A DNA stretch of 64,000 bases from Isoetes taiwanensis (GCA_021234155.1 JAJEKV010000004.1:30229305-30293304); one strand, 5' to 3'. Positions 1-12,800 are shown, counted from the first letter of the stretch. Made by a program: numbers and translations. Notes: a model not told the origin generated them from the letters alone.

Positions 1-1017
1 AACCGGGTAACTGGCATCTCCACATCTCGGTGCCCCTGGTGGTGATGGCGTCTCTTGGTAGAAACCATAAGGATATGGCAGATACTCGGGGTTGTTAGCA
101 GTGTGGGATTTGCAAATATGTTGAGCTTCACAGTATCATCAGGGGGTAAGGATATTTCTTCTTAGTTTTGCCTTGTGGGTACTGTTATCCGTTGCATTTG
201 TCAGCAGCCTGGCCGATAAAAGGAGATATCCTAAGGCATGTTTATCACAGCCATTTGGACAGAGTTGGCCTAACGGTGCAGTAACAAATCCAATAAATAC
301 TCAACATTCTGTTCAAGCACTTGTTCTTACTTCAAACATATGGGGAATATATGGAATTGTGTTTCTAATGGGTTGGTTTGCAGCGCTTGCAGACCAGGAA
401 ATGGGCTTGAAGGAAAATGAGAATTTATCAGAGATAATGTCTCCAGACTACTATATAGAAGCTCCTAAAGGGCAAGGCATGAAGCTAATACAATTTGGCT
501 CTCATGGATTCAAGCAACTCTGTTTGCTAAAATTCAGTAAATGAGCAGCACAATTAAGTAAAGGTCTGCAAAATGATTGCTTTGGAAAAAAAGAGTAGGA
601 ACCTGGCATTTGAAACACAAAGTCTGATCAGATCACAACACCAGGTTTAAGCTAGAGAATTTGTAGCAAACTCTTATGTTTCTTGGAATGCTATATATTG
701 TTAGATATTGTAAGTAATCTGGTCCAAATAACAGTTCTTATTTTGTCGGCAAACACAAACCTATCTACAAAATATGGAGAAGAGGATACAAATGGCTAGA
801 CTTCCAAAGGTAAGAAAAGCAGAGGTTATATTTCCAACAATAACAACTAGAAGATGAGATTGAAGTACGTCAGAAAGAGAACCAGTCATTTGAGAATAAA
901 GTGCTAAACAACTTAGTGAGGAAGCAAAACTGATAGAAATAATGACCATAATATTGGAGAATATTTGACTTACTGCAAGCGCACTCATCTGTTAGCCGTT
1001 GTTGTTTTTCTTTTCAG
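1..1017. other. No supported gene; possible lost 5' part of TOM1-like gene
   Basis: Only short open stretches occur here, and none gives a convincing domain. The upstream exons expected for the TOM1-like gene that follows (its N-terminal membrane helices) could not be found on the plus strand, so that gene appears 5'-truncated or interrupted here. Confidence 0.4.
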
Positions 1018-2043
1018 GCGAGAAGCATATCTACAGACCACCTTAGACCCTCTTTCTTGGCTATCAATAGTGCGGTGTACTTGGTTCAGGTATGCATGCT
1101 GAATTAGTTTGCTCTTATATTCTTTTGGGATCTGAGTTATAATTCTGTATGCTAACGTTTGATCAGCTGATTATATGGCTATGTTACTGGTGAACACCAA
1201 CTTTTGTACTAAGAAACGTATCTAAATCCTTCTTTGCTGGTATGTTGACTAAATCACAAGTCCAGGATATTGCTCTGCTTTGTCATGGCATGGGCCTGCT
1301 TTATCATGGCTTGGATGATTTAGATCTGTTGATGCAGGGGTCTCGTTATTAACTGCAGTGGGGTTCCTTCTATATGGTGGAAGGTATTTTGAAGTTCTAA
1401 TCCATCGAAAAACATGTAGAAAAATAAAGAAAGATAGCCTACATTCTATAATGTTCATCGAGTTTTGTTCTGCAGGCTCTTTCTGGTGTTGAGGCGTTTC
1501 CCTATAGAATCTAAGGGCCGTCAGAATAAGTTACGAGAGAGAGGTTAGCCTCTCATTATTGAGGAAGACCTTTGCCTAATAAATAAAGACTGGAATGCTC
1601 ATTTGCAGTCACTGTATATTAAATTCAGAAATATATGTTTAATATTGAAATATTGGTTTTTTCAGGTTGGGTGTGTCACTGCTATATGCTTTGCATCTTT
1701 GCAAGACCGTGTTTTGTAAGATTAATTCCAGATTGCTAGACCTGTGTGAATGAGCTTCCAGAGTGTACCATCTTATATTTTGTACATGTCTCTTACTTCC
1801 TAACAGATAATCTACTCCACTATTGATATGCAGGCTGAGCTAGATGCTCTGGATTGTCCACTCTTGTGTTAAGATAACAGCTACCAGCCGTTTTTAAATA
1901 TTACCCTTGGGCTTTGAGTAATGACGTTGGAATTCTTGTTTCCACAGGTGGTGGAGATTATCCCTTCTGCGCTTGTGCTCTTCATCTTGCGGAAGTTGCC
2001 ACCAAAGAGGATGAATCATTATAGTCCAATGATGTTAGCTTAA
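1018..2043 (+). pseudogene. TOM1/THH1-like multipass membrane protein, 3' exons, broken
   Basis: Translated exons line up in order with the C-terminal part of plant TOM1/TOM3/THH1 proteins, multipass tonoplast proteins known as host factors for tobamovirus replication complexes. Exons are 1018-1089 (ARSISTDHLRPSF), 1167-1239, 1338-1383 (LLTAVGFLLYGG), from 1476 (RLFLVLRRFPIESKG), from 1666 (GCVTAICFA), from 1834 (LDALDCPLL) and 1948-2043 (EIIPSALVLFILRKLPPKR, then stop). Most junctions have GT/AG. Lesions are visible. There is an in-frame TGA at 1191-1193. The exon that should end after KLRE has an AG-repeat expansion before the donor that breaks the frame. The upstream membrane exons are missing. 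The family match is strong; calling it non-functional is an inference from these lesions. Confidence 0.8.
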
Positions 2044-2919
2044 TGAAGTCAGGGGACGAACTGTTCATTATACTAAGAGCCATATCTGGTATTAGAACAT
2101 AGGACTCGAGTTAAGTGTATTTGTACTTCTATGGGAGATTATGTGTACTACTTGGTGGGCTTTACCACGGTAGGCTTGTAAATTTATGGTTTTCCTTAGA
2201 TATGTTAGTGCATTTTTGGATGGCTGTTCTTGAATTAAAAGCATTTTTTGTTTTGCTTTAGAGTTTTGATTGGGGCACGGTTCAAAGTACTAGAACGTTA
2301 ATGGCTTGTGAGAATATAGATATAGCGAAGTCAACATGCCCAAGATTTATCACGAGAGAATAAATAAAAAATGAAATGGATTACGAAAAAAGGCTGCTAG
2401 CTTTAGCATGCAATATTGAAAAATTAAAAATAGAAGATGAGATCATCTTGTGATTGAACTTCTTAAAAATAAGCCATACAAACTTAGGCCTTCTTTCCAC
2501 AGTAGTCTTATTTGTACAAGAAATTTCTTGCGGCAACGCTGCCGCGATTTTTTTTTCTTTCTAACTCCCATGTGGTAGTAATGGATGTGTCAATGTTGAA
2601 GTACACAAGAAAACTTTGCTAATGTCTTGTGTGGTTGCAAACATATATATCACTAGAGGCTAGCGTTGCAGGGAAATCATATAATGGAATCGGGGAGAAC
2701 TTTATTAAATGCCTTCAAGGTTAATGTGATGTAATAGGGGAGAAATTTCACATCTTTAACGTTGTAGCATATGTTTGCTGAGCATGAACAACCTTGAAAC
2801 ATAAAAGATCTCTAAATTTTGCCTCAGATGTCATATTGTTAATTAATCCACTCCTCTAATTGTATTTTGATAATCTGTAAGCCTAGCACACTCTTTTATA
2901 CCAAGATTGTTTAAAACAT
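2044..2919. other. Intergenic, no gene seen
   Basis: AT-rich sequence following the TOM1-like stop codon, without a convincing open frame. It would include any 3' untranslated region of the pseudogene. Confidence 0.5.
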
Positions 2920-2932
2920 GTGCAAGTTTTAC

Positions 2933-3400
2933 ACAGTTATAAAGCCATCAGTATTCCTGTCAAATACTTGAAATGCTGCTTAACATCCCTTTCCTTCATA
3001 TGTTTTCTGTCCTCTGCATTTAAATTAGAACAAAGTGATAAAAGTTCGTCAAAATCAACTCTCATCTCCGGTTTTATCAACAATCTCTGCTTTTATCAGC
3101 AGACATAAACATATTATTCAGAAAGTTCAAACCCCATTTTCTTCATTGTATTTTGAAGCTCTTCTAGGGTTATGGCTCCATCTCCATTTTCATCAAAGGC
3201 GTTGAATATCTTATGCAGTTCTTCTTGATCCCTAGCTTCAAAAGTGCACTTGCATAACTATTCCGAAATTCAACAGAGCAATTGTTAAGATTCCTCTCAT
3301 ATTTATAATCCCTCAGAGAAGAAAACCCATCTAAAATTTCACAACTAATTGCATCATCTAATTGCAGAACAGTATCATTTGCAAAGTCCCTTTTTTATGT
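2933..3400 (-). pseudogene. Calmodulin-like EF-hand protein, decayed
   Basis: The minus strand encodes a canonical EF-hand loop, DENGDGAITLEE, at 3159-3194, flanked by helix-like sequence (KIFNAF before it, LQNTMKKMGF after it). Downstream, near 2935-3090, a second EF-hand-like stretch reads RVDFDELLSLCSNLNAEDR but its calcium loop is damaged and the frame changes. Upstream is NCSVEFRNSYASALLKL in another frame. The order fits a calmodulin-like calcium sensor. At least two frame changes and a broken second loop mean it cannot encode the full protein as written. An unrecognised intron could explain one frame change but not the damaged loop. Confidence 0.6.
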
Positions 3401-3409
3401 GGGTTTGTG

Positions 3410-3449
3410 GCATATCCTAGGTATATGCTGGAATATACCTAGGATATGC
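3410..3449. repeat. Perfect hairpin, 17-bp arms
   Basis: GCATATCCTAGGTATAT at 3410-3426 is followed by a 6-nt spacer and its exact reverse complement at 3433-3449. It could be the tip of a very small foldback element or a cruciform site. Confidence 0.8.
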
Positions 3450-4740
3450 TGGTGACTGCTCCAAACCCATTATTGCCTGTAAACTGGCGGTTTCGTGCTT
3501 ATGGGTCCGACAGATGCGTTGCGGCTACAAACGAAGCAGCAATGCAGGCTCTAGGTAAGTTCTGTATTTAAGGCTAGGATTCCATAGTGTCGATTTCATG
3601 GCAAAATAGATATGGCGTTTCCCTCTGCTTTCAAGCTCGGCTTCAAGATCTGGACGATAATCGGCAGCAACGGCTTGACCTTCTTCAGGTTTGCATTACG
3701 TCAACCATTCCATCTGCATTTTCTTACTTTAAAAAATCTGTTATTGCAGGCAGAAAAGGAATCACAGAAAGCTAAAAATGCAACTCTCTTCTCTCAAATG
3801 CGATTTTGCATGACATGAGAAAAAGATGCATGCTTCTGAAACATGTAATAGCACAATTGGACTTAAATATTATGCTGAAGGAAGGTGAAGTTAGAGCTCA
3901 TACATGCTTGGTAGAAGGGCTTCAGTTAAAAGAGAAGTAGGAAATGTTGTGCTCTGTTCTGTTCTATTCTGGATAGACTTTGACTAATTTGTGGACACTG
4001 TAGAGGCCTAAATGAAGACGTACATGAGCTTACACAACTTAAGGAGAAGAAAAGCTCATTTTATGCTGAGAAAAGAGCAGAAATGGAAAGTTGTTTCAAA
4101 ATGATGATGATTACATTTTTGTCAAGTTATTTAAGTTTCATGAAATGCAGCAAAATCTTTGTAAGGTATAAATTTCTTACTACATTCTAGTAATTCTAAG
4201 ATTGCCAAACAATGCCTTATAAGATTGTCAGGGACTGTGAAGATGTAGATAATAGGCCACAGATGGGTTGAATGTAACATTTAGACTTGCAAAGAATTCG
4301 AATACAACACCTTCCACAGAGCTAAATATCAACCCACATACTCTGACAACTGGAAAAGCCCAAGCTGCTCTAGGAATGCAATTGCAAATCCTGGACCATC
4401 AAGCATAAGTCCGGCATGTGAAGAAGCAGCAGAGCTTCCAAACGATGCCTTGGATTTCGAGATAAAATGTAAACAAGACTTTACATCACATAGTTATAGG
4501 AGCGGCCGCATCAAGAGCTTGGATCATGAATTGAAGACCTTTTGAAGTAACAATCTTGATTTATACGTACATTGTAAAAAGATAATTATAATGTCCAATT
4601 TTTAGCCACTTTATCCTCGAGCCACTAGAGGGCAACCCTCCGTGCGCAGCACCTTGTTTGTTTGTGGTTAGAAGAGAGAGAGTAAAGGTGGAGTTATATT
4701 GTAAGGAAGCAACGCCGATGCTGATATACAAAGAACACGA
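3450..4740. other. Possible decayed exons, not identified
   Basis: Short open stretches on the plus strand around 3587-3820 and 3960-4130 are rich in Lys/Glu and could be remains of a coiled-coil protein, but no frame stays open and no family is recognised. No RNA gene or clear repeat was seen. Confidence 0.3.
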
Positions 4741-4748
4741 TTATCTAA

Positions 4749-4940
4749 ATGCAAGCATTGGGAAAAGAAAAAAAAAGAGCGGAAATGTACCCATGGTGTT
4801 GTCCCAACACAATAGATGACCGGTATCATATATTATTAATATGCCCAAGTTTTCAACACTTGAGAGAAGAACTTGGATTAAAGCCTTCATTTACAAAATA
4901 TGGACCCACCAAAGCTTGGAGACTATCTTCACATCGATAG
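4749..4940 (+). pseudogene. LINE ORF2 C-terminal fragment
   Basis: The 63-residue frame contains CCPNTIDDRYHILLICPSF followed by LREELG. This is the Cys-x-His-x-Cys type motif typical of the C-terminal tail of plant non-LTR retrotransposon ORF2 proteins. The same pattern recurs at 51.0-51.2 kb and 62.8-62.9 kb. Only the tail is present. Confidence 0.5.
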
Positions 4941-5002
4941 AATTATAGACAAGAGACTCTCGACATTGCTTTACGCAAACAGTTTAACAGAATTGTAATG
5001 TA

Positions 5003-5093
5003 TAGGGGAATGGAGGTTGGGGTCCCGCGACCGGCGTTAGCTGGGAGCGGGTCACCTGGAAACCGGAATGGAGGCCCCAACCTCCATTCCCCT
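5003..5093. repeat. Inverted repeat with about 20-bp arms
   Basis: TAGGGGAATGGAGGTTGGGG at 5003-5022 is repeated as its reverse complement near 5074-5093, around a GC-rich centre of about 50 bp. It abuts the next element, so it could be a separate foldback unit or a partner of it. Confidence 0.65.
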
Positions 5094-5674
5094 ACAATAT
5101 AGAAGTTGGGGACGTTTTTTTTTCTTTCTACAGATCCAACAAATTTACAGGGCATTTGCCAGCAGACTTACAGCTTTCTTTCAAGATCCGACAAGATTTT
5201 ACAAAGATCTGTGAAGAACTGTGAAGAACAGGGCATTTGCCAGCAGACTTACAGCTTTCTTACAAGATCCGACAAGATTTTACAAAAATCTGTGAAGAAC
5301 TGGCGAAGAACTATCGATCTGTGAAGAACTGGCACCGTGAAGTATCTGTGAAGAACTGGCGATGGCGATCTGGTAAGAACTATCGATCTGGTAAGACCTG
5401 CTGAAGAACTATCTGGTAAGATCTCTGAAGAACTATCGATCTGTGAAGAACCGGCGATGGCGATCTTGTGAAGAACCGGAGATGGCGATCTGGGAAGAAC
5501 CGGCGATGGCGGCGGCGATTATAAACCTAAAAGAAAACCTAAGAAAGCCCTAACCTGCGCAGCCGGTCAGCCGGAATGCGTGAAGCCAACTTCCATTCCG
5601 TGTTATTGGCTGATGCCACGTGTCGGCACCAAAATGCACGCCACTAAAAATAACGGACCCAACTTCTATATTGT
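5093..5674. mobile_element. Small non-autonomous element with terminal inverted repeats
   Basis: ACAATATAGAAGTTGGG starts near 5093 and its reverse complement ends near 5674. Similarity continues a few bases inward (GACGTT against TCCGTT). The roughly 580-bp interior has no protein gene and is filled with short tandem repeats. A clear target duplication could not be assigned, so the superfamily is open. Confidence 0.55.
5149..5520. repeat. Nested tandem repeats (79-bp unit, then short GATCTGTGAAGAAC units)
   Basis: A unit of about 79 bp beginning GGGCATTTGCCAGCAGACTT occurs twice in succession. It is followed by many shorter variants of GATCTGTGAAGAACTGGCG running to about 5520. Confidence 0.8.
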
Positions 5675-7090
5675 TGTTGATGAAGCCTGGGGCCTTCCAA
5701 AAGTGTCACTTTAATTCAACTCAATTGATATCAAAATCCATATAGACATATCCCTACCAACATAAGCTTAAATTGTCAGAAAGTATGTTCCAGCTTAGTT
5801 TGTAACTTCTATCCTCGATATACCTAAATTTTAACAAAACAAAAAAGAATACAATCATAAGGAGGCTACATGGAGAGAGGACACAAGTTTTTTATGGCAA
5901 AAAATCTCGTAAGAGTCATAGAGGCAGTTACGTAGGATCACTCATATATAGAAACCTATAAAAACACACTGCCTACATATGTGCGGCAATGCCGGGCACA
6001 CGCTTACTATTCAACAACAAAATCTTGATGATGGGCCCAATGCAAAAACTAAGAAGGCAAGTAAGAAGCCCAAGGAACAAGCAAGCCCAAGCTACAAAAG
6101 TTTGTCCTTGTGTTATTTCATTTGGGCAAGTGTGTCACATATCCCAATGATCAAATAATACAAGGACTGTACCCACATGGGAAAGGAAATTGGCATATCC
6201 TAAATAAAGTCAACATATAGCCACATGATTATAATGGATGAATGGAGATATGAATTCGTTGAACATTCTTGTAGCAAATAACTAAATGCCCAAGGGATGG
6301 CACATGCTCGCCAAATAACTACCGTGAAAAATAGTCATATCACAAATAGGAGGTGCTTACAATCTATATTAGCTTATAGTTAGCTTACAATATTTAAGCA
6401 ATGTGACATGGTTTATAAATTATCCCTTTATTACAAAGAAGAGGTGGGGTAGAAATATAAAAAGAATTGCTTTTATATGCAACTTCATTCTCTATCAAAG
6501 TGATGCCACATAAATTAATAATTACATAACAACCACCACCACCACCATCACCATTCTCCTCCTTAAAGCAAAGTGGTGGAGGACATGCTCTTCTTCTACT
6601 GGTGGACACCACCTCAGAATTAAAATAAGCAGATGGGGCTTAACTCAGTATAGACCAAATCTCTGTATTTAACTCAATTCAATTCAACTCAACTGAATTC
6701 AATTCAATTCAGTTCTTTGAAAATATAGTTAGGCATCATAAGTGCAATGTAGGATAAATATGACTAGGAGATAATGGGTAAGACCATCATCTGCATCCAT
6801 CCTCTTCTCCACACCCTCAATGTGAAATTAAACTAGATAGTTGAGTTTTGAGTTAAACAAAGCTTCCCTTGTTTAGTATTTGTAACAAATTGATTTGCAT
6901 TGGTGCAAGGAGAATACCAATGAATCATGAGCACAATCAAATCCTTTGAACAAGATGTGCTTTTGCGCAGGGACAAACCAACACCATGTCAAGGAGTCAA
7001 CAACCCCATCATCATTGTAAATGGAGAGTAACTATATGCTATACAACCTTTTATTTCTCTTGAATTCTACAAGTATTGGTTGTCTCTAGA
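5675..7090. other. Intergenic, no gene seen
   Basis: No supported coding sequence. It contains low-complexity CAATTCAATTCAACT-type runs near 6665-6715 and a run of CCA/CCACCA near 6531-6552. Part of it would be the 3' flank of the receptor-like kinase gene. Confidence 0.5.
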
Positions 7091-7096
7091 ACTTTG

Positions 7097-7449
7097 TCAT
7101 TTTGGATGTGTTCTTGTCATATTATTTGTTGTGCTAACATGGCGTTTTCCTCCTGCTCTTTGTTTCACAAGTGGAAGCAAAGATTGCACTACATCGATCA
7201 TGAAAGGTCGATAATCGGCCTCAGATTGAACACACATTGCAGCTATTGCAGCCACCTATAATAATAACAAAGAGTGAGGATATTAGAAGATGCTAACTAT
7301 GGACAAATATATAGTAATGGATTCCATGGTGTGGGGTGAGAAGCTAGGGTTTAGCTCCTAAAATTCCTGTTGAAATCTGAAAATTCCAATTTTGATGTTT
7401 GTACGCCGACAACAAATCTAGTTAGAGTAACATAGTCTATGTAAAAATA

Positions 7450-7485
<36 letters not shown>

Positions 7486-9869
7486 AAATCGGGCATATAT
7501 GATTCTACTATATGCAAAATCATGTAGAGAGTGATATACAATGTCAAATTTGCTAGTTAAGGCTACGCTGGTGAGAATATGGAAAATGGTAAGGGAGCAA
7601 ATCTACATGCTAAATTGGTATTGAGCTTGGTACATCCAAAAGCAATGCCAGAAAATGGAACCCTAAATTACCTGTATCAATTCCTTCATGGTGTACTGGC
7701 CCTCCAATGCCGGATCTACAAGCTCCTGGATCTTGCTCCTGTCCGTCAAGCGTGGAAGTGCCTGTTACCAACAAAGCTTTCTGATTACTCCGGCCTGGAA
7801 ATGAAAAATGGAGCAATGCAATTTTCAGGTGTGCATCATACCCAAGAAACAAGTACTCCCTCGCCTGGAGGTCTTTTCATATCGACCGGAACTCGCCCTG
7901 TTAGAAGCTCCAATAGCACCACACCGAAACTGTACACGTCTGATTTCGCTGTTAAATGCCCTGTCATTATGTATCTGCAAATATACAAGTTTTTATCAGC
8001 AAAATGCTTGACAGGGACCTACAAATCAGACTTTGGTGGCCTTCTACAGTCAGTACTATGCATTTTTTTATCCAGGTAGGGACCTTGCCCGCTTCGTGAC
8101 CTGTATGGACATAGTTATAGAACAGAGCAGTATTGGCATAAGCATGATGCATTTCTAACATGTTTGCTGGATCATTACAGGGTGCACTAATGATAGTTCA
8201 GAATCTGAACCTCGGCAGTGGGAACACTGATAAGCTTTGTATGCCTCTGACACTTATTTTAAGTGTTACAATTATGCTCATAAAGGGGAGTAGCAAATGG
8301 CTCAATTTCTGCCTTTTCTTAACAGATTCTAAGTCAACATACATAAAACTCTGTCAGATGAAAGCTCCCTAGAGAATTTCTCACTGGATCACAAGACCTT
8401 GGAGGTATGTTAGACCTAACGGGATCTTTGGACTTTTCCATGTGAATGTGTTAACTATTACTGACAACTGATATAGACCATTTCTGCCTTGCAATGTGAG
8501 AGGTTTAGGTTTCGTCATACATACTCTGGAGCAACGTATCCATGTGTTCCCAAGACCCTTGTCGATACATGTCCAAAAGCTGTTTCTGGCCCTATCTTTG
8601 CAAGACCAAAGTCTGATAGCTTGGCATTGAAGTTTTCATCCAAAAGAATGTTGCTAGTTTTGAAGTCCCTGTGGATCACAGGAGGGCTCACATATTCGTG
8701 CATGTATTCTAGTCCTTTTGCAGCATCCAATGCTATTTTCATTCTGGTGTCCCAACTTAGAACAGGCCGCTCAGGCGATGTTTCTGCATTAAACATTATA
8801 ACAATAAAAAGGAATGTTGGACATTTCCTGTAGCTAGATTAAAATCCATCATAATGCTAAAATATTCAAGGCAGTCAGAAGAAAGGCTTACCATCAAGAT
8901 ATAGGTGGTTTTGGAGACTGCCATTATGCATATACTCATAAACTATAAGCCTATGGTCTTCATCTTCACAGTAGCCAATGAGATGAAGCAAGTAAGGCGA
9001 GTGCAAACGGCTAAGCATTTCTACCTGTAGCAAAAAAGGTATGTTTAGACTACATTAAGAAACAAACTGAATTCCATTTGATGATCTAGTAATAACCTCA
9101 ATCCGGAACTCGTCGTCGTGCCATTTGTCATCTACTTTCATCCTCTTTACCGCAACCATTTTTCCATGAGAGAAAAATGCCTTGTAAACACTTCCAAAAC
9201 CACCCTGACCTACATAATTGTCAGGGCTGAAATTCTTGGTTGCTAATTGTAGCTCTTGGTAAGTGAATACTATAGGCTCTGAAGATGATGTATCTAGCTC
9301 AGGAAGAATGGGAGATTCTACATCAGGTACATTGCTTTCTGGATCTGCAACATCTTCAGCTACTGCAGAACAAAATAGGAAAATCAGTATTTTAGATCCA
9401 CAATTGTTGGCAAACATGAGAAAATATAAGCGTGATGCTTACAATGTTTAGAGATCTCATGAGACTGCTGAGCTCTGAGAGCCTTTTGTCTCAGAAAGCA
9501 AAAATAAGCAATGCCAACAGAAATTGCAACAAATGCGAGACCGCCGACAACAATGATTGCAATAATCCCACCACTGATCATATTTCCTCCTCCATCTCCA
9601 CCATTTTCAAGACCAGTGCTGATTGAAGCAGGAAAAGGAGCCTCAGCAGGATTCAGCATTGTCTCATCCCTGTGAAGCAGTACCTGGCTTATTCAGAACA
9701 CATCAGCTATTTTGTTGCAGAGAGCTTCGATTCTTTTGTGAGGGCGAATTAAACCTCCAGGACCAGCTTACATTGGAGAAACCAATGGTAATACAAATCT
9801 GATCTCACCATTTTCAACCACAGAACGTGACAATACGTCAAAGCCCTTCAAGGACAGTGGCAGAAAAGG
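7097..9869 (-). CDS. Receptor-like Ser/Thr protein kinase, eight exons recognised
   Basis: A membrane receptor-like kinase. I assembled exons 9772-9869, 9443-9669, 9097-9362, 8892-9024, 8525-8783, 7842-7974, 7672-7761 and 7097-7255. All have GT/AG borders, all phases agree, and together they give 455 codons including the TGA stop. A membrane helix ([20 protein letters not shown]) lies near residues 55-80. The kinase domain follows: glycine loop [14 protein letters not shown]-binding lysine in VAVKRM, catalytic [28 protein letters not shown] and a complete C-lobe to the final Arg (ADYRPFM). The juxtamembrane part is acidic ([12 protein letters not shown]). The stretch before the membrane helix is only about 50 residues and begins at a possible acceptor (TAG at 9870-9872). 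Further 5' exons, a signal peptide or an ectodomain were not found. The C-lobe resembles the PERK/ALE2/PTI1-like branch; I do not name a subfamily. Confidence 0.88.
7451..7483. repeat. (CTAT)n microsatellite
   Basis: About eight uninterrupted copies of a 4-bp unit lie in the 3' terminal intron region of the kinase gene. Confidence 0.95.
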
Positions 9870-9872
9870 CTA

Positions 9873-12800
9873 TTTACATCAATAGAGTATTTCATGTGGC
9901 AAAAAGTGGCATTTCATGTGTAAGAAAAGTGGTGTTAATCTTTTGTAAAAAGGAAGTGAAGAAGTAGAGTCGATCCTCTGCAGAAGGGAAGATGCACAGG
10001 GCGCCTAGTCTAGTCTATGAAACCGCCAAGCAATTGATTGGGCAAGGGAAAAAAAAGCAAGTCCAAATCTGCTTGGGCAGGATCCAAACAGAAAAGAACT
10101 ATTTGCATTTACTTGGCATTCATATATGAGATAAGCTAATTTCGAGGAAAAACAAATGATCTTCTTGGGCAAGTCTGCAAACGAGAAAAAATGCGGCTCG
10201 AGAATTGGGGCAATTGCACGGAACGTAGAATGCATTGATTTGGCCACAAGCACATAAGGTGCAGCTCTTGAAACTGCAGCCAAGAATTAGAATAGAAGAG
10301 CCCACCTCGAGTATGAAGGCTACAGGAATGTATGTAGTAAATGGACTGTTGACGAGAGCATGTGTTGACAATTGCGGCAGGGATGCGCAGCCCAAGGTTT
10401 TTTTCTTGATAATGGAAGCAAGCTGGCGGGTCCGGCAGCAAAAACTTGACCAAAAACCTGCAACACTCTGAGTTTTGGCCATGGCCATGCCTGTAAAATA
10501 TATAGTGCCCTGCCAAAACAATTGGTAGTGGACGCCATGTGCAGCCGAATGAGGGCTGGAAAAAATGAAGACCCCAGACTTGTTTCTGCCCAACCCAGAT
10601 GCAGATTCAGAAAACCCATGTTCAATTTTGAACAAGTTGCAATTCTGGCGGAAGTTTTGAATAGAAAATTTTGTGGGTGGAGGCAAAATTGACCTGCAGA
10701 AACAAGAGACAGAATTTTGAGAACAGGGCAGGGGATGATCCAAAACGCACTGTTTAGCACAGACAGGACATCAATTTGAATGTCGGATCCCTATCTGCAT
10801 CCATAGCTCCCCATAGCTTTAGCTTTTTTGTCCTTATTTAGATTAAATCTGCCCCTTTTTTCTTTGCTAAGCTTGCCTTGCAAGGTACGGGGACTGAAGA
10901 GAATTCAGGAGTAAAGACAAATGGTCAGTATCTAAGCGTTCTGTTATTGCCACCGAGGTTGAACATGTCAACTTCTACAAAGCTTTGTTGCCCTATTTCT
11001 GCCTTTAAAATTTGTTTTAGCATATTCCCTGCTAACGCAAGTTGTACTGTGCTATCTCTTTCTTCCTCTATTTCTTCCCCTTGTTGTTTTCATGCACCAA
11101 TTCTACCATTAATGTTCTTGTCGCCAGGATGCTTTCTATGCACGTCCAGCAAACTAACACTTAGTGCTTTTCTATAAGAATGTCTAGTGCTTCTCTAAGT
11201 CCATCGTATGTCATAGTTCAGTACCTCAAACTCCACTACCAAATCCTATATTAAATTTAAGCCTCTTTCGTATGACAAATCCTTCATTAGGTACTTCATA
11301 TATCGTCATTTCAGGACACTCAAATCAGCTTAACAACCTCATTTCCAAGGGGACAATGAAAGCTGCTCCTATATATCAATCTATTCTCCCAAAGACGCTC
11401 CTTCCTCTCAATTGATTTCATCAATTATTGCAAGAAATAGACAAATGTTTAGTTGAAATCTCTTTCTTGCTAGTCTGACACCGTTGCGTTGCAGTGTAGT
11501 AAGATTGTCTTTGTCAATTTAAGCATGGGGTATAAGATTGTCATTGTCACTTTAAGTTGTGAACCGTCAAATTGAACACAGTTTGATCTCATCTATACTA
11601 AAAACTACGCCACCTTGCCTTTGTAGATAACCAGTCTTTTTCTTTGCTTTAAATTCACTTTTGGTCTCCCTTGCTAACTAGCCTTTATTGGACGTGGGTT
11701 ATGAAATTGTTTCTTTACAAACTAACTTTCTTTGAATTCATTATAAAATTGTTTCTTTACAAACTAACTTGCTTTGAATTCATTATTTTTTAGGCTTTGG
11801 ACGTGGGTCATATAAACTTTGTGTAATTTCTTTTGCGCCTTTAAGTATTCTTTATGGTATGCATGTGGGGGAGAGAGAGAATTTGAAGCACACCTGGGCT
11901 TTTGAATAATCAAAAACCTCACTCGTAAGTCATAATACTATTTAGAATTGACTATAACAGTAAGGCATTTTCTTATTAGCCAAGAATGATTGGTCCTACA
12001 ATTGAAGGTGCCCAATGATATAAGCAATCATTTATTGCTTTTCTTTATTATTCTTCTTCTTTTCTACTGCCGACACCTATTTGTCCAACAAACCTGTGGA
12101 CTATAACAAAAATATTGCATGGGTCAAAATTTGCGTAGTTGTAGTTAATATGTTTGATAAAAAATGGCAATTTGCTTTTTTATTTCTTAGCCATTACTAT
12201 TCATAAAGAGGGTTTTAATCTACATCTGAAATGAACAAGAAGCCTTAATGGTGAGTTAGAATTTTGGGAATGCCATGTAACATGCCCAGATCTAACGAAT
12301 ACAATTTTATCTCATATTATATTCATCAATACTAGAAATGTGAGCCTGACGATGCCAGGCATTATGCATTTGTGGTGGACATGTGAGGTTTAGGGTTAGA
12401 TTTTATAGGGGTTCTTGGCACGATTGTCCTGGACATATGAGTGTGTAGATAGAACAAAGTGCATAATGTAATACATAGTTGGTGGATCCCAATAATGGCG
12501 AAATCATAAACCAAGTTAAGCATGTCGCATAGTCCTCAACATGTGATTCTTGCCAAATTAGTCCGATGATGTTGTCCCAAATGTTAAAGTTGTACTCTAT
12601 GTTGTTGCAAATGATTTTTTTTAATCTTCATTTTGTTCCCATGCGAATTTATTTATATTGCAATAGCCCATGGGGGTAGCATATAAATGTTGGTGTTAGT
12701 ATGTAGATGTTGTAGGATATGCTATATGATGTATGAAATGTAAATGGATAGTTCTTGGTAATAAGATCTTGAAGTCAATATAACAATTGTCATTGGGTTG

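Noticed and set aside
10005-10760. Overlapping minus-strand frames upstream of the kinase
   Set aside because: Three overlapping frames have no domain, biased Cys/Ser composition and no splice fit with the kinase exons.
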